64,000 nucleotides of DNA from Chitinophagales bacterium. Its GTDB lineage: Bacteria; Bacteroidota; Bacteroidia; Chitinophagales; UBA2359. Below are positions 51,083-60,905 of this stretch, piece after piece (position 1 is the first letter of the stretch; each line of letters begins with the position of its first letter). The position numbers were made by a program, and so were the translations under genes. The notes beneath the pieces are model-generated. The model ran no database searches. It was not told the origin of the DNA and saw only the letters and a list, made by a program, of their open reading frames with translations. The DNA lies in contig JAWKLZ010000003.1 in assembly GCA_041392475.1 (NCBI GenBank), positions 1,323,501 through 1,387,500 on the forward strand. Direction: 5' to 3'.

Positions 51083-52540
51083 TTATTTCACTTTACTTAA
51101 ATGAGTATCTTCACTCCACCGTTTTATATGTTTAAGATTTGATTTTCGGTTTGGTTTATAGGGTGTTATTGCAAAATCACAACATGATTTTATCATTTTT
51201 AATTCGGAATTGTCAATATCTTTTCGTGAATAAGTAATAGGGATATCTATGTTTTTTTCTTCAAAAATAAATGTCAAATTAATATTTATTAAAGGATGGT
51301 TTACATATATATGCTTTGCTTTTTGATCTACCAGATAGTCTGCAATTTTTATTACTTTAAATGAAAAAGACTCTCGTCTATTCACTTTTTTATTAAAATT
51401 AAAAATGGAAAAAAGTATGATAATAATACTAAAAAAGCCGATGCTCTTTATACTTAATTTTTTATCAACCTGAAAGTTTTCTATTGTTAATCCGATTAAA
51501 TAAAGAAAAGGAACAATTAAATAAACCCATGTTCGTGGAAAAGGAATGACGCTATGTAAAAGAAGGATAAACGGAACAATTAAGAAAAAACACATGGGAA
51601 TTATTACCATTTTAGTTTTTCTGGCAACAAAACACATAATAAATAAAACAAATAAAAAAACTTGTAAAGGGATAGAAAATAGAAAAATAGAAGTTGAATT
51701 AAAATGTCCTAATAATCCTTCCAAAACTTGAACCCTTGAAATAGGCACTACGAATCTATTATTTATTATTGCATCTATTCCTGAAACTATAAAAATTGGT
51801 GTGTATAGGATTAATACAACAAGAGATGTTAGCAGACAAGAAACTGTCAAATACGATATGCCCTTAATATTTTTCTTAGTTATGAACATAACAAAAATCA
51901 ATAAAACACAAGTAAAATATGGGTAAAGAAAAGAAGGCATTGTAAAGAACCCTACTACAGCTCCAAGAGATAAAGAAACAAAATATTTTGTATGGTTTTT
52001 GGATTCAACTATTGGTGTAGAAATCAATCTTATTGTGGAATAAAAGCAGATAGTAAAAGCAAAAAGCACTAACATATACCCTCTTGACATATATGAGTAA
52101 TATTGAACAGGAAACAAAAAACAAAAAACTGTCAAGAGCAATAATGCAGTCTTTTGTTTGAATAATTTCGTAAATGATAGATAAAAGATTATAGAGGTAA
52201 GAATGGAAAATATTAAATTTGGTAACCTCAGGTTGATGTGCTGTGAAAAAGGGAATCCCACGAATATTCTTGTCAAGAGAGAATGGAGAACGTGATTATT
52301 AGGAGCAGGGTAATATGAAATAGAGGTAAGAAACCCTTTTTTTGTAAAATTCAGATAAGTCAAAGCCTCATCATAGGATATTGGCATAACAGTGACGTGA
52401 TATAAACTTAACCCAAAACTGAATAATATTATTCCTGTTGCAATAAGTGTATAATTAGTTGATAAACTTAATTCTACAAGCGAAATCATCTGAGATTTCA
52501 AGCGATAAATTGCCGAAATTAACTTTAAACCTTTCTTCAT
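51083..52540 (-). CDS. Polytopic GT-C-type membrane glycosyltransferase-like protein
   Basis: This 485-residue protein has about ten transmembrane helices, starting TLIATGIILFSFGLSLYHV. The first external loop has ISYDEALTYLNF, the acidic motif typical of GT-C transferases such as ArnT/PMT, followed by PNNHVLHSLLTRIF. The C-terminal ~110 residues form a soluble domain. It probably transfers sugars from a lipid carrier in the envelope. It is AT-rich relative to the gene upstream and sits between a paralogue fragment and the complete paralogue, so acquisition is possible. Confidence 0.75.
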   Translation of the reverse strand: MKKGLKLISAIYRLKSQMISLVELSLSTNYTLIATGIILFSFGLSLYHVTVMPISYDEALTYLNFTKKGFLTSISYYPAPNNHVLHSLLTRIFVGFPFSQHINLRLPNLIFSILTSIIFYLSFTKLFKQKTALLLLTVFCFLFPVQYYSYMSRGYMLVLFAFTICFYSTIRLISTPIVESKNHTKYFVSLSLGAVVGFFTMPSFLYPYFTCVLLIFVMFITKKNIKGISYLTVSCLLTSLVVLILYTPIFIVSGIDAIINNRFVVPISRVQVLEGLLGHFNSTSIFLFSIPLQVFLFVLFIMCFVARKTKMVIIPMCFFLIVPFILLLHSVIPFPRTWVYLIVPFLYLIGLTIENFQVDKKLSIKSIGFFSIIIILFSIFNFNKKVNRRESFSFKVIKIADYLVDQKAKHIYVNHPLININLTFIFEEKNIDIPITYSRKDIDNSELKMIKSCCDFAITPYKPNRKSNLKHIKRWSEDTHLSKVK

Positions 52541-52592
52541 TTTATTTAGCTGTTAATAAGCTACATTCAAGTAATTCCATGCGCTTTATGTT

Positions 52593-55500
52593 CTAATTTC
52601 CAATCATCACCGCATCCACCTTCTTCTCCCTCACCATCCCATTAAAAGCAGGAATATCCTTTTCCACAATCGCATACCAAGCCGCCAGTTGTTCGTCAAT
52701 TTTAGCTGTTACTTCTTTGAAAAAAGCAAGTGTTTGGTCCGTCGGTTGGTAGTCGCCCATACTTGTCAGCGAAAGAAGGTGCGCCAATTTGTTGTTGAGT
52801 TTGATGGGGAAATTGAGGGGGTCTTGTCCGCTGCGGTTTTGGGTTTGGTAGAGTTCCTTTTCGATGAGGGTCATCACCGAATCAATGCGGCCCGCTTCTT
52901 CCACCACTGCTTTGAAGTCCTTGTTTTCCTTCGCTTTATCCTTCAAATTGCCTTTCACAAATTGCAGTTGTTGACGGGTTTTGCGGATATTTTTAATGGC
53001 GGTGTGCGTTTCCGTCACCTTGTCTTGAGCTTTCCGCAAAAAGTCAAATTGCGCCTTCAATTCCTCCGCAGTCGCTTCCATGCGTGGGTCGGGCAATACC
53101 TCAAAAGTGGTCATTTGAACATCCTCACCAATCGTCAATTTCGCCCAATACTTACCCGGCAAAGCTTTAGGGCCGCTCAAGTTGCCCCACCACAAAATCA
53201 TTCCTTCAAAAGATTCTGCATCAGGGTATTCCAAATCCCATACAAAACGGTTCATGCCCTCCTTCAATTCCTTCAATTTGCCCTCTTTCTTCTCCTTGTC
53301 GGGTTTGCTCGAATACTTTTTAATCACAGTGCTGTCTTCATTCATTTCCATGAATTCCAAGCTCACCGTTGTTTTTGAAGTATCGGGTATTTCCTTCAAA
53401 TAAAAATGCACCATCACCCCATTCGGATGATTTTGCCCTGCTTTTTTAGGCATTTTTTCGGTCGAACCGCCATCCATTCGATAGGTTGGCATCGGTTGGT
53501 ATAAGTGTGTTTTGCTGCGGGCAATGTCGCTGTTCAATTGATGCAAAGGCGTAAGGTCGTCAATCATCCAAAAGCTGCGTCCTTGTGTCGCTGCAATGAG
53601 ATTGTCGTTTTTGATGGCGAGGTCGGTAATTGGTACAATCGGCAGATTCATTTGGAAGGGCTGCCACTGCAATCCATCATTGAAGGAAATATACATCCCC
53701 GTTTCAGTTCCTGCATAGAGCAAGCCTTGGCGTTTTGGATCGGCTCTTACGACTCTTGTAAAATGTTCGTTGTCAATTCCGTTGGTGATTTTTTGCCACG
53801 TTTTGCCGTAGTCTTTGGAGTGGTAGAGATAGGGGCGAAAATCCCCTAATTTGTAGCGAGTCCCTGCAATGTAAACACCTCCTTTATTGAAGGGGTCACT
53901 TTCTACACTGTTGAACATCATCCATTCAGGTATTCCTTTTGGAGTGACGTTTTCCCAATTTTTACCAGCATCTTTGCTCACATGCACCAATCCGTCGTCC
54001 GATGCTGCCCACAAAAGCCCCTCTTCATAAGGTGATTCTGCGGCTGCAAAAATGGTGCAATAGTATTCAACAGAAGTGTTGTCTTGGGTGATGGGGCCGC
54101 CAGAAGAAACGAGTTTGGTGGAGTCGTTTCGGGTCAAATCGGGGCTGATGATTTGCCAAGATTGTCCTTCGTCTTCGCTGACATGCAGGTGATTGGAGGC
54201 AGCGTAGAGGCGTTTGGGATTGTGGGGTGAGAAGAAAATGGGGAAGTTCCATTGAAAGCGGTATTTCATGCCTTCTGCGCCGTAGCCCATTGGGTTGTCG
54301 GGCCAGACGTTGATGGCTCTCGCTTGTTTTGTTTTGTGGTTTACACGGGTCAAAAACCCATCGTAACTGCCGCCATATACGATGTCATTGTCGTTGGGAT
54401 CCACTGCAATGTGTGCGCTTTCACCCCCTGCGGTGGATTCCCAATCGTCTTCGTCAATCGTCCAGCCATTGCTGCGGTGACTGATTCGGACGGTAGAGTT
54501 GTCTTGTTGTGCGCCATAGATTCGGTAGGGAAAATGGTTATCTGTTGTCACTCGGTAAAATTGGGAAGTAGGTTGGTTGTGGTAAGTTGACCATTCCTTG
54601 CCACCATCATCGGTGATTTGTGCACCGCCATCATCGCCTATAATCATTCGGTCGGGGTTTTCGGGCGCAATCCAGAGGTCATGGTGATCGCCATGTGGTG
54701 CAGAACGGGCTTTGAAGGTTTTGCCGCCATCGGTTGATTTTTGGTATTGCACATTTAGGACATAGACCGTTTCGGCATCTTTTGTATCGGCATAGATGCG
54801 GGTGTAGTACCATGCTCTTTGCCGCAAAGCCCTGTCACTGTTTACTTTTGTCCAAGTTTCGCCGCCATCGTCTGAGCGAAAAAGTCCTCCGTCTTTGGCT
54901 TCCATCATGGCCCAGACTCGGTCGGGTTTTGCAGGGGAAACGGCTACGCCAATGATGCCGAGGGGTGCTTTGGGCATTCCTTTCTTTTCGGATAAGTTTT
55001 CCCAAGTGTCGCCACCATCGGTTGATTTCCAAAGTGCTGAGCCTTCTCCTCCACTCGAAAGGCTGTAGGGTGTGCGCTGCACACGCCATGTTGAAGCATA
55101 CAAAATGCGGGGATTGGTGGGGTCGAAAGTTAAATCAACTGCACCAGCCATGTCATTGGAGTAGAGGACTTTTGACCACGTTTTGCCGCCATCTTTGCTG
55201 CGGTAAACACCTCTTTCTGTGTTGGGGGTGAACAAGTTGCCCATTACTGCGGCATAGACCCAATCGGGGTTTTTGGGATGGATTCGGATGCGGGAGATGT
55301 GTCGAGATTCCTTCAATCCCATTGACTCCCACGTTTTGCCAGCGTCCACTGATTTCCAAACGCCATAGCCATAACTGACATTTCCACGAACGGTTTTTTC
55401 GCCACCGCCAACATAGATTACATTGTTGTCCCATTCGCTGACGGCTACTGCGCCAATCGAACCGCCAAAAAATCCGTCTGAGATGTTTTCCCAAGTATTG

Positions 55501-55775
55501 CCACCGTTGTTTGTGCGCCAAACTCCTCCTCCTGTGCTGCCAAAATAGTACAAGTCGGGTTGATTCGGTACGCCTGTTACCGCACAAGAACGCCCTCCTC
55601 TGAAGGGACCAATATTGCGCCATTGCAGGGCATCGTAGAGTTTTTCGGGATAGGTTGAGGATTGGAGATTGGAGGAGGCTATGGATTTCTTTTTGTTTTG
55701 TGCTTCTGCCGATTGAAGGAAAAGCATTGAAGTAAGAAACAAAAATGCTGCTATGAATGGTAAACGTTTGTTCAT
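52593..55775 (-). CDS. VPS10/BNR-repeat propeller protein, secreted
   Basis: Start ATG 55775 (MNKRLPFIAAFLF), about 1060 residues. A signal peptide ends SAEAQ. Two stacked sortilin/VPS10-type propellers (about 35-740) are built of Asp-box/BNR repeats such as GVWRTNNGGNTWENIS, GVWKSVDAGKTWESMG, SKDGGKTWSKVL and HVSKDAGKNWENV. A C-terminal Ig-like and helical region follows (FEVLPDPRMEATAEELKAQFDFL...). This family of large surface or periplasmic propellers is common in Bacteroidota, and its ligand is unknown. Confidence 0.85.
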   Translation of the reverse strand: MNKRLPFIAAFLFLTSMLFLQSAEAQNKKKSIASSNLQSSTYPEKLYDALQWRNIGPFRGGRSCAVTGVPNQPDLYYFGSTGGGVWRTNNGGNTWENISDGFFGGSIGAVAVSEWDNNVIYVGGGEKTVRGNVSYGYGVWKSVDAGKTWESMGLKESRHISRIRIHPKNPDWVYAAVMGNLFTPNTERGVYRSKDGGKTWSKVLYSNDMAGAVDLTFDPTNPRILYASTWRVQRTPYSLSSGGEGSALWKSTDGGDTWENLSEKKGMPKAPLGIIGVAVSPAKPDRVWAMMEAKDGGLFRSDDGGETWTKVNSDRALRQRAWYYTRIYADTKDAETVYVLNVQYQKSTDGGKTFKARSAPHGDHHDLWIAPENPDRMIIGDDGGAQITDDGGKEWSTYHNQPTSQFYRVTTDNHFPYRIYGAQQDNSTVRISHRSNGWTIDEDDWESTAGGESAHIAVDPNDNDIVYGGSYDGFLTRVNHKTKQARAINVWPDNPMGYGAEGMKYRFQWNFPIFFSPHNPKRLYAASNHLHVSEDEGQSWQIISPDLTRNDSTKLVSSGGPITQDNTSVEYYCTIFAAAESPYEEGLLWAASDDGLVHVSKDAGKNWENVTPKGIPEWMMFNSVESDPFNKGGVYIAGTRYKLGDFRPYLYHSKDYGKTWQKITNGIDNEHFTRVVRADPKRQGLLYAGTETGMYISFNDGLQWQPFQMNLPIVPITDLAIKNDNLIAATQGRSFWMIDDLTPLHQLNSDIARSKTHLYQPMPTYRMDGGSTEKMPKKAGQNHPNGVMVHFYLKEIPDTSKTTVSLEFMEMNEDSTVIKKYSSKPDKEKKEGKLKELKEGMNRFVWDLEYPDAESFEGMILWWGNLSGPKALPGKYWAKLTIGEDVQMTTFEVLPDPRMEATAEELKAQFDFLRKAQDKVTETHTAIKNIRKTRQQLQFVKGNLKDKAKENKDFKAVVEEAGRIDSVMTLIEKELYQTQNRSGQDPLNFPIKLNNKLAHLLSLTSMGDYQPTDQTLAFFKEVTAKIDEQLAAWYAIVEKDIPAFNGMVREKKVDAVMIGN

Positions 55776-55972
55776 GATGGGCAATATTGAAGTAAAGAAT
55801 GAGTATTGAAGGGGAAAGATACGGTTTTTGGAGGAATGAAAATGTTTGTTTAAGGCACTAAAATATTTGTTTAACTCACTAAAATTTGTTAACTTAGTAT
55901 TGTTTTCAAACTCACTCCTTATTTTCTGCAACTATTCCCTCCTTTTTTATTCATATTTTAAATTATTTGCAG

Positions 55973-56872
55973 ATGAAAAACTACATTTCACTACTCAGTA
56001 TGGCTGCTTTATTTTTGGTATTGGTAGTATCAGAATTGAATGCACAGGATAGAGGACGTGGCAGAGGGGGAAATACCGATGCTGGATCTTCGACTCAGAT
56101 TGAACCTTTGCCGCACACTTTTGATGAAAGTGCGATTTGGAAGGAAAAGAAAAACAAACACAGCACTTCGACTTCAAATCAATGGCTAAAGTTGGCGCAC
56201 AATTATGAAAGCACTCAAAAATGGAAGGAAGAAAAACACGATTTGAGTACTTCTTCTGGTTGGTTAACAAAGGGTCATAAATATGAACTTTCGAAGCAAA
56301 TGGTGGAGGATAAACACGATATGCCGATTTCTCTTTATTGGGTTGAAAAAGGACATCAATATGCTGCAAGTAAGGATTGGAAGGATAAAAGACACAGTAC
56401 AAGAACTTCTAACCAATGGCTTGAAAAGAATCATGTCTATGCAACAACCAAAAAATGGAGGGATGATAAACATACAGATCCAACTTCTTTGAATTGGATA
56501 GAGGTAGAACATCAGTATGCGGTTTCACGAAAAATGGTCGAGGAAAGACATCCTACGAGTACTTCAAAAATTTGGATTGACAAAAAACACAATTACGAGA
56601 ATAGTAAGGGTTGGAAAGACAATGATCACAGTTATTCAACGTCTAATAAATGGCTGGAAGGAAATCATACGTATGAGCAGACTTCAACTTGGAAACAGGA
56701 TGAACACAGTACGCAAACTTCGGTCAATTGGAGGGAAAACGAGCATGACTATGCGATGTCGAAACGTTGGAAAGACGATGGACACAATCCTCAAAAATCC
56801 AATCAATGGAAAAGTCAACAACATGAGTATGGTTTGAGCAGAGAGAAAGAAAGTGGAACAAAAAGAGATTGA
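55973..56872 (+). CDS. Secreted protein with nine tandem 26-residue W-H-W-H-Y repeats
   Basis: Start ATG 55973 (MKNYISLLSM). A signal peptide ends ELNAQ, then comes a basic RGRGRGG stretch. From about residue 50 to the end the protein is nine head-to-tail units of 26 residues (the first has 28). The pattern is [W/M]-K/V-(D/E)2-x-H-x4-S-x2-W-x4-H-x-Y-x5: His at position 6, Trp at 14, His at 19 and Tyr at 21 are kept in essentially all units. I do not know this repeat. The regular His and Tyr suggest a metal-binding or stacked structural role. It lies divergent from the VPS10-like gene and 24 bp before a secreted protein gene. Confidence 0.75.
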   Translation: MKNYISLLSMAALFLVLVVSELNAQDRGRGRGGNTDAGSSTQIEPLPHTFDESAIWKEKKNKHSTSTSNQWLKLAHNYESTQKWKEEKHDLSTSSGWLTKGHKYELSKQMVEDKHDMPISLYWVEKGHQYAASKDWKDKRHSTRTSNQWLEKNHVYATTKKWRDDKHTDPTSLNWIEVEHQYAVSRKMVEERHPTSTSKIWIDKKHNYENSKGWKDNDHSYSTSNKWLEGNHTYEQTSTWKQDEHSTQTSVNWRENEHDYAMSKRWKDDGHNPQKSNQWKSQQHEYGLSREKESGTKRD

Positions 56873-56896
56873 AAATCAATTTAAAACACTACACTT

Positions 56897-57964
56897 ATGC
56901 TCACCAAAATTACCCTCAAAAATCTGGCACTTACGCTCTGTTTTGCAGTTCCTTTTTTCACTTACATAAATGCCCAAACCAATATTTCTCTACCGAAAGT
57001 GAGCTTCAATGAGCAATACATTGAAGGTTTACAAACACCCTTTGCAGTGGATTCCATTGAAGCGGTTTTTGACTTGGTTTTTGAAGCATTGCCCGATGAA
57101 GTATATGTTTTTCCGAGCGAAAATTACTATTACTTTCAATTTCAAGCAAATGGGCAATGGATTTGGGGCAATATCCGACTGGGAGTTTTGACGAGAGACA
57201 AAGGCGTTTTGCACTTTGCGTATTATACCTACTACGGCAATCCTCAATCGCCTAATGATGGTCAAAGTTTTATCGAACATTTTGACGAAAGCAAGGGCGT
57301 AGAGGTGAAGCGATTGGAGGGACTGCAATATGCGGTAAGTTTGAAAGGCAAAACGGTTGTTTTTCAACTCAATGAACTCGACCAAACACCTCCTGATGCT
57401 TCGATATTGGGCAAAGAAGATGTTTTTGTGCAGCGAACTTTTGACGAATCGGGATTTCCTTTTTTGCTGATTTTCAACAAGCAATACAAACACTTTATGT
57501 ATGTGTTGGATGAAGCTGCAAAATTACCGATTGACTTGGAAACGGTGCTTTTAGATACGGTGCGGTATGAAAATTTGTGGATCAACCCTGCAAGCAGTTT
57601 TATTTTTTATGAAGACAGCCTGCATCAAAACCGCAAAATTTTGGCGGGTGTTTGGGGGCAAAACATTCGCTGCAACAACTATTGGGATGGACCTTTTGAC
57701 CAATTGGCGGACAATTTTCCGAGTCCTTTGTTGAAGGAGTGCATTGAAGCGGCCTACCCGTATGTGAAAGGGGGCGTGGATGAATATGGTTTTTTCCCAA
57801 TTTTGGAGGGAAGTCGCATGGCTATCAGTGCGTATTACGAATATGAACGCTTGGAGGAGTTCATAGAGAACTTTGAGATGTGTAAACGACAACCCATTGG
57901 CGAATTGTTACCTTGTTTGACCTACGATTATAAGACAGATATTGAGATGGAGAAAGAGAAATGA
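56897..57964 (+). CDS. Hypothetical secreted protein, 355 aa
   Basis: A signal peptide (LALTLCFAVPFFTYINAQ) precedes a mixed alpha/beta protein with many aromatic residues (YYYFQFQANGQWIWGNIRLG, VLHFAYYTYYGNPQSP). There is no family I recognise. It follows the repeat protein by 24 bp on the same strand and is probably co-transcribed with it, so the two may function together at the cell surface. Confidence 0.65.
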   Translation: MLTKITLKNLALTLCFAVPFFTYINAQTNISLPKVSFNEQYIEGLQTPFAVDSIEAVFDLVFEALPDEVYVFPSENYYYFQFQANGQWIWGNIRLGVLTRDKGVLHFAYYTYYGNPQSPNDGQSFIEHFDESKGVEVKRLEGLQYAVSLKGKTVVFQLNELDQTPPDASILGKEDVFVQRTFDESGFPFLLIFNKQYKHFMYVLDEAAKLPIDLETVLLDTVRYENLWINPASSFIFYEDSLHQNRKILAGVWGQNIRCNNYWDGPFDQLADNFPSPLLKECIEAAYPYVKGGVDEYGFFPILEGSRMAISAYYEYERLEEFIENFEMCKRQPIGELLPCLTYDYKTDIEMEKEK

Positions 57965-58012
57965 TTATCTTCTTTCTCTTGGTTTTTGACCATTCACTGG
58001 ACGAGGTACTTA

Positions 58013-59014
58013 CTACCACTCCAGCACGATCTTCCCAAAATGCTGCCCCGTTTCTTGGTATCGGAAAGCATCCGCCAATTGGTCAAATCCAAAACTGCGG
58101 TCAATCACAGGTTTGAAGCCACTCACATTGATGGCACGCACCATTTCTTCCTGCGACACACGACAATCTACTGCCACACCAATCAAGCGCAAATGTTTGA
58201 AAAACAACTTTGGAAAGGTGATTTCCCCCTTCCGACCATTGCCGAGAATACCGATAGAGATGATGTTTCCGCCAATTTTTGCTGCTTCAATCGAATTGTA
58301 CATCGTAGAACCGCCACCGACATCCAAAACATGGTCAACGCCATCACCCGATAGTTTAAAAATGGTTTTACCCCAACTGCTGTCCTCTTTGTAATTCACT
58401 ACAGCCGTTGCCCCCATTTCCTTCAATCGCTCTGCCTTTTCGTTAGAAGAAGTTGTGACATAGACCTTTGCGCCAGCCGCCAAAGCAATCTGTAAACCAA
58501 AAATGGACATACCACCCGTTCCTTCAATCAACACGGTATCACCCGCCTTCAATTTGCCCTCCGTCACCAAACCCCGCCATGCGGTCAATCCCGCACAAGG
58601 AATTGTTGCAGCCTCTGCATAGGTATAGCCCTCTGGAATAGCAGTCACCGATTCCACCGAAATACAAGACCGCTCAACCACATAACCATCCACCGTTTCG
58701 CCCGAAATAAAGCGGGTTTTCTCGAAAGTAGGTGTTCCTTCTATCCAATTCGGAAAAAACAAAGACATTACCTTATCACCTGTTTTCCATTTCGTTACTC
58801 CTTCACCTACAGCAATTACTTCTCCTGCACCATCCGACATTGGCACACGGTTTTCGGGTACTTTGATACCGCCAATTGCTACCAAATAATCGTGAAAATT
58901 CAAAGAAGTAGCGTGCCATTGTACCAAAATTTCACCAGCTTTTGGTGTCGGATTTGGTCGTTCTACGATTTGTAAATTGTCCAAACCGCCACCGTTTACT
59001 TGTATTGCTTTCAT
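58013..59014 (-). CDS. Zinc-independent MDR-family alcohol dehydrogenase/quinone oxidoreductase
   Basis: This 333-residue medium-chain dehydrogenase has a GroES-like N-terminus (GEILVQWHATSLNFHDYLVAIGG, PMSDGAGEVIAVGEG). Its Rossmann domain has LIEGTGGMSIFGLQIALAAGAKVYVTTSS. Catalytic zinc cysteines are absent, pointing to an NADPH-dependent quinone or enone reductase. It is the last of three minus-strand genes (60543, 59787, 59014) and probably shares a transcript with the SDR upstream. Confidence 0.85.
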   Translation of the reverse strand: MKAIQVNGGGLDNLQIVERPNPTPKAGEILVQWHATSLNFHDYLVAIGGIKVPENRVPMSDGAGEVIAVGEGVTKWKTGDKVMSLFFPNWIEGTPTFEKTRFISGETVDGYVVERSCISVESVTAIPEGYTYAEAATIPCAGLTAWRGLVTEGKLKAGDTVLIEGTGGMSIFGLQIALAAGAKVYVTTSSNEKAERLKEMGATAVVNYKEDSSWGKTIFKLSGDGVDHVLDVGGGSTMYNSIEAAKIGGNIISIGILGNGRKGEITFPKLFFKHLRLIGVAVDCRVSQEEMVRAINVSGFKPVIDRSFGFDQLADAFRYQETGQHFGKIVLEW

Positions 59015-59091
59015 ATTTTTTGATTGATTTTTCGTTTGAGCTTTAAAACACCAATTTAGAAAGTTTTATTGATTTTCCATTGTTTAATTTT

Positions 59092-59787
59092 TTACCATGG
59101 TAAATCCTTTCCATCTTGCACATCCCAATATGCTCCATTTTCAAAATCAGAAACCATGAACGAAAATATCCTTTCTGCCGATTCTTTTGGAGTCAAAGGC
59201 GCATGAACATTGTTTTTGTTGATTGCAGTTTGGACCCAACCAGGGTGAATGATAGCGACTCGAATACCTTTTTGCACTCGATTTGCCAATATTTTGGAGT
59301 ACATATTGAAGGCACTTTTCGACATACTATAGGCTATCGAACCTTTTCTATTGCAGCAAGCTAGTGAACCCATTTTTGAAGAAATATTCAAAATCATGCC
59401 ATTATCTCTGACAAAATCAATCAAGGCTTCTGTAAAAAAGACCTGCCCTTTTACATTTACATCAAAGGTCTGTTGAAAGCTCACTTCATCGAGCTTCTCT
59501 GTACCCAAATCTGGCCCAACTCCTGCATTGTTGATTAAAATATCAATACCTTCAAATCGGTCAAAAAGGATTTGATGAGCAGCTTTGATACTCTCGCTAT
59601 CCGCCAAATCCAATGGAATGACAGATAGGTTATCAGGCTTCAATCCTTCAATTTTCCCGCTTCTGCAAGTGCCAATTACATAATAACCTTGCTCCAATAA
59701 CTTCTCTGTCAAAGCCCTACCTATTCCCTTACTTGCCCCTGTGAGTAAGACCACTTTTTTTCCCTTGGTGTTGACTTGTGTATCCAT
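59092..59787 (-). CDS. Short-chain dehydrogenase/reductase
   Basis: This 231-residue SDR has the cofactor motif TGASKGIGRAL at residues about 16-26, the structural NNAG, catalytic Ser in LNISSKMG, and YSMSK (YxxxK). Substrate cannot be deduced. It lies 12 bp downstream of the hypothetical gene at 59800 and 77 bp before the MDR dehydrogenase, so the three form a likely operon. Confidence 0.88.
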   Translation of the reverse strand: MDTQVNTKGKKVVLLTGASKGIGRALTEKLLEQGYYVIGTCRSGKIEGLKPDNLSVIPLDLADSESIKAAHQILFDRFEGIDILINNAGVGPDLGTEKLDEVSFQQTFDVNVKGQVFFTEALIDFVRDNGMILNISSKMGSLACCNRKGSIAYSMSKSAFNMYSKILANRVQKGIRVAIIHPGWVQTAINKNNVHAPLTPKESAERIFSFMVSDFENGAYWDVQDGKDLPW

Positions 59788-59799
59788 TTTTTCGTATTT

Positions 59800-60543
59800 T
59801 TAATTTTCATTCTTCGCAAAAACTCCCTCTAAAAAATCCGTTTCAATCCTGATAATCATCTTCAATATCTGCTCCTGTTCCTCCTTCGATAATTGGTCAA
59901 ACAAGGCATCTCCACCTTTGATAATATCACGCCCTATAGACAAAGCATTTACCTCCGTTGCAGCGTAAATAGTTGGACGTTTCTGCATTTTTGCAATCAA
60001 ATGTTCCACAATTTCCACAATCTTAGCCACCAATTTTCGGTCGTGCAAAGTGTCAAATAGCGATTCATTGTTTTGAATAAAATCCTCAATCTCCTCAGTT
60101 GAAAGTGTCGCCAACAATGTCTTGATATCTGCCTCCGAATAAGGGGGCTGCAATTCAAGATTTATAGCACTGTGCACCAATTTGTCTTCAAAAACAGTTG
60201 CCGCCCGAAAAGACTTCAATGCCTTTAATCCAGCCATCAAGATTTTGGGTAAATGCCTCCCATACTTCAAAATCAGACTGCCCGAATCAATCAAAATTCG
60301 CAGCAATTTTTCTGGATTTTTGATGTAGTTGTCCAGATTGTGAAACGCTTCCTCCAGCTCGTTGCGCTTATCGGGATGTGGATACAAATCGTTTAAGAAA
60401 AAATCCCTAAAAACATTCGTTCTCACCTCGTCAAAAGAAGCAGGTAATTCATATTGTTCTTCAATTGTAGCATATTGATACCGTTCTTCAATCAATCTCC
60501 GATACCCCAAAATCACTTCCTTCAATACTTCTTTTTCCGACAT
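59800..60543 (-). CDS. Hypothetical helical protein, 247 aa
   Basis: This is a soluble, mainly helical protein (MSEKEVLKEVILGYRRLIEERYQYATIEEQYELP...). It includes the segment FLNDLYPHPDKRNELEEAFHNLDNYIKNPEKLLRIL and a C-terminal charged tail. There is no domain that I recognise and no signal peptide. It heads the three-gene operon with two oxidoreductases. A 360-bp gap with AT-rich sequence separates it from the divergent acyl-CoA dehydrogenase; apart from a TATTTTTG (-7-like) at 60781 I see no other feature there. Confidence 0.65.
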   Translation of the reverse strand: MSEKEVLKEVILGYRRLIEERYQYATIEEQYELPASFDEVRTNVFRDFFLNDLYPHPDKRNELEEAFHNLDNYIKNPEKLLRILIDSGSLILKYGRHLPKILMAGLKALKSFRAATVFEDKLVHSAINLELQPPYSEADIKTLLATLSTEEIEDFIQNNESLFDTLHDRKLVAKIVEIVEHLIAKMQKRPTIYAATEVNALSIGRDIIKGGDALFDQLSKEEQEQILKMIIRIETDFLEGVFAKNEN

Positions 60544-60905
60544 AAATTTTTTAATTAATTGAATTTACCTTCAACAATTTTTCTACAAATAAGGTATAGT
60601 ACAGCTTAAACGATATAAGTGGCAACTTATTTTTTGCACAAAGAACTGACAATTAATAGTTTTAAAAACTAATCACTGTACTATCTACCCCACTTTTTCC
60701 TCAATATTCTGCAATATGACTTGTTTGGTTCTGTCATAACCTTGTTGTGAGATAAAGATAAAAATTAATTGAGTAAAATGTATTTTTGTGTCAAACTCAA
60801 AATCGTATGCAAAAAAAGCAATCATAGAAAATATTAGTGATTTTTATGGCAGTCAGTTATGTAGTTAAAATAATATGAATAAATTGATAAAAAAAAGTAT
60901 AAATC

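Noticed and set aside
52689..53378. Long antisense frames opposite the VPS10-like gene
   Set aside because: Their composition mirrors the coding strand and they have no recognisable features.
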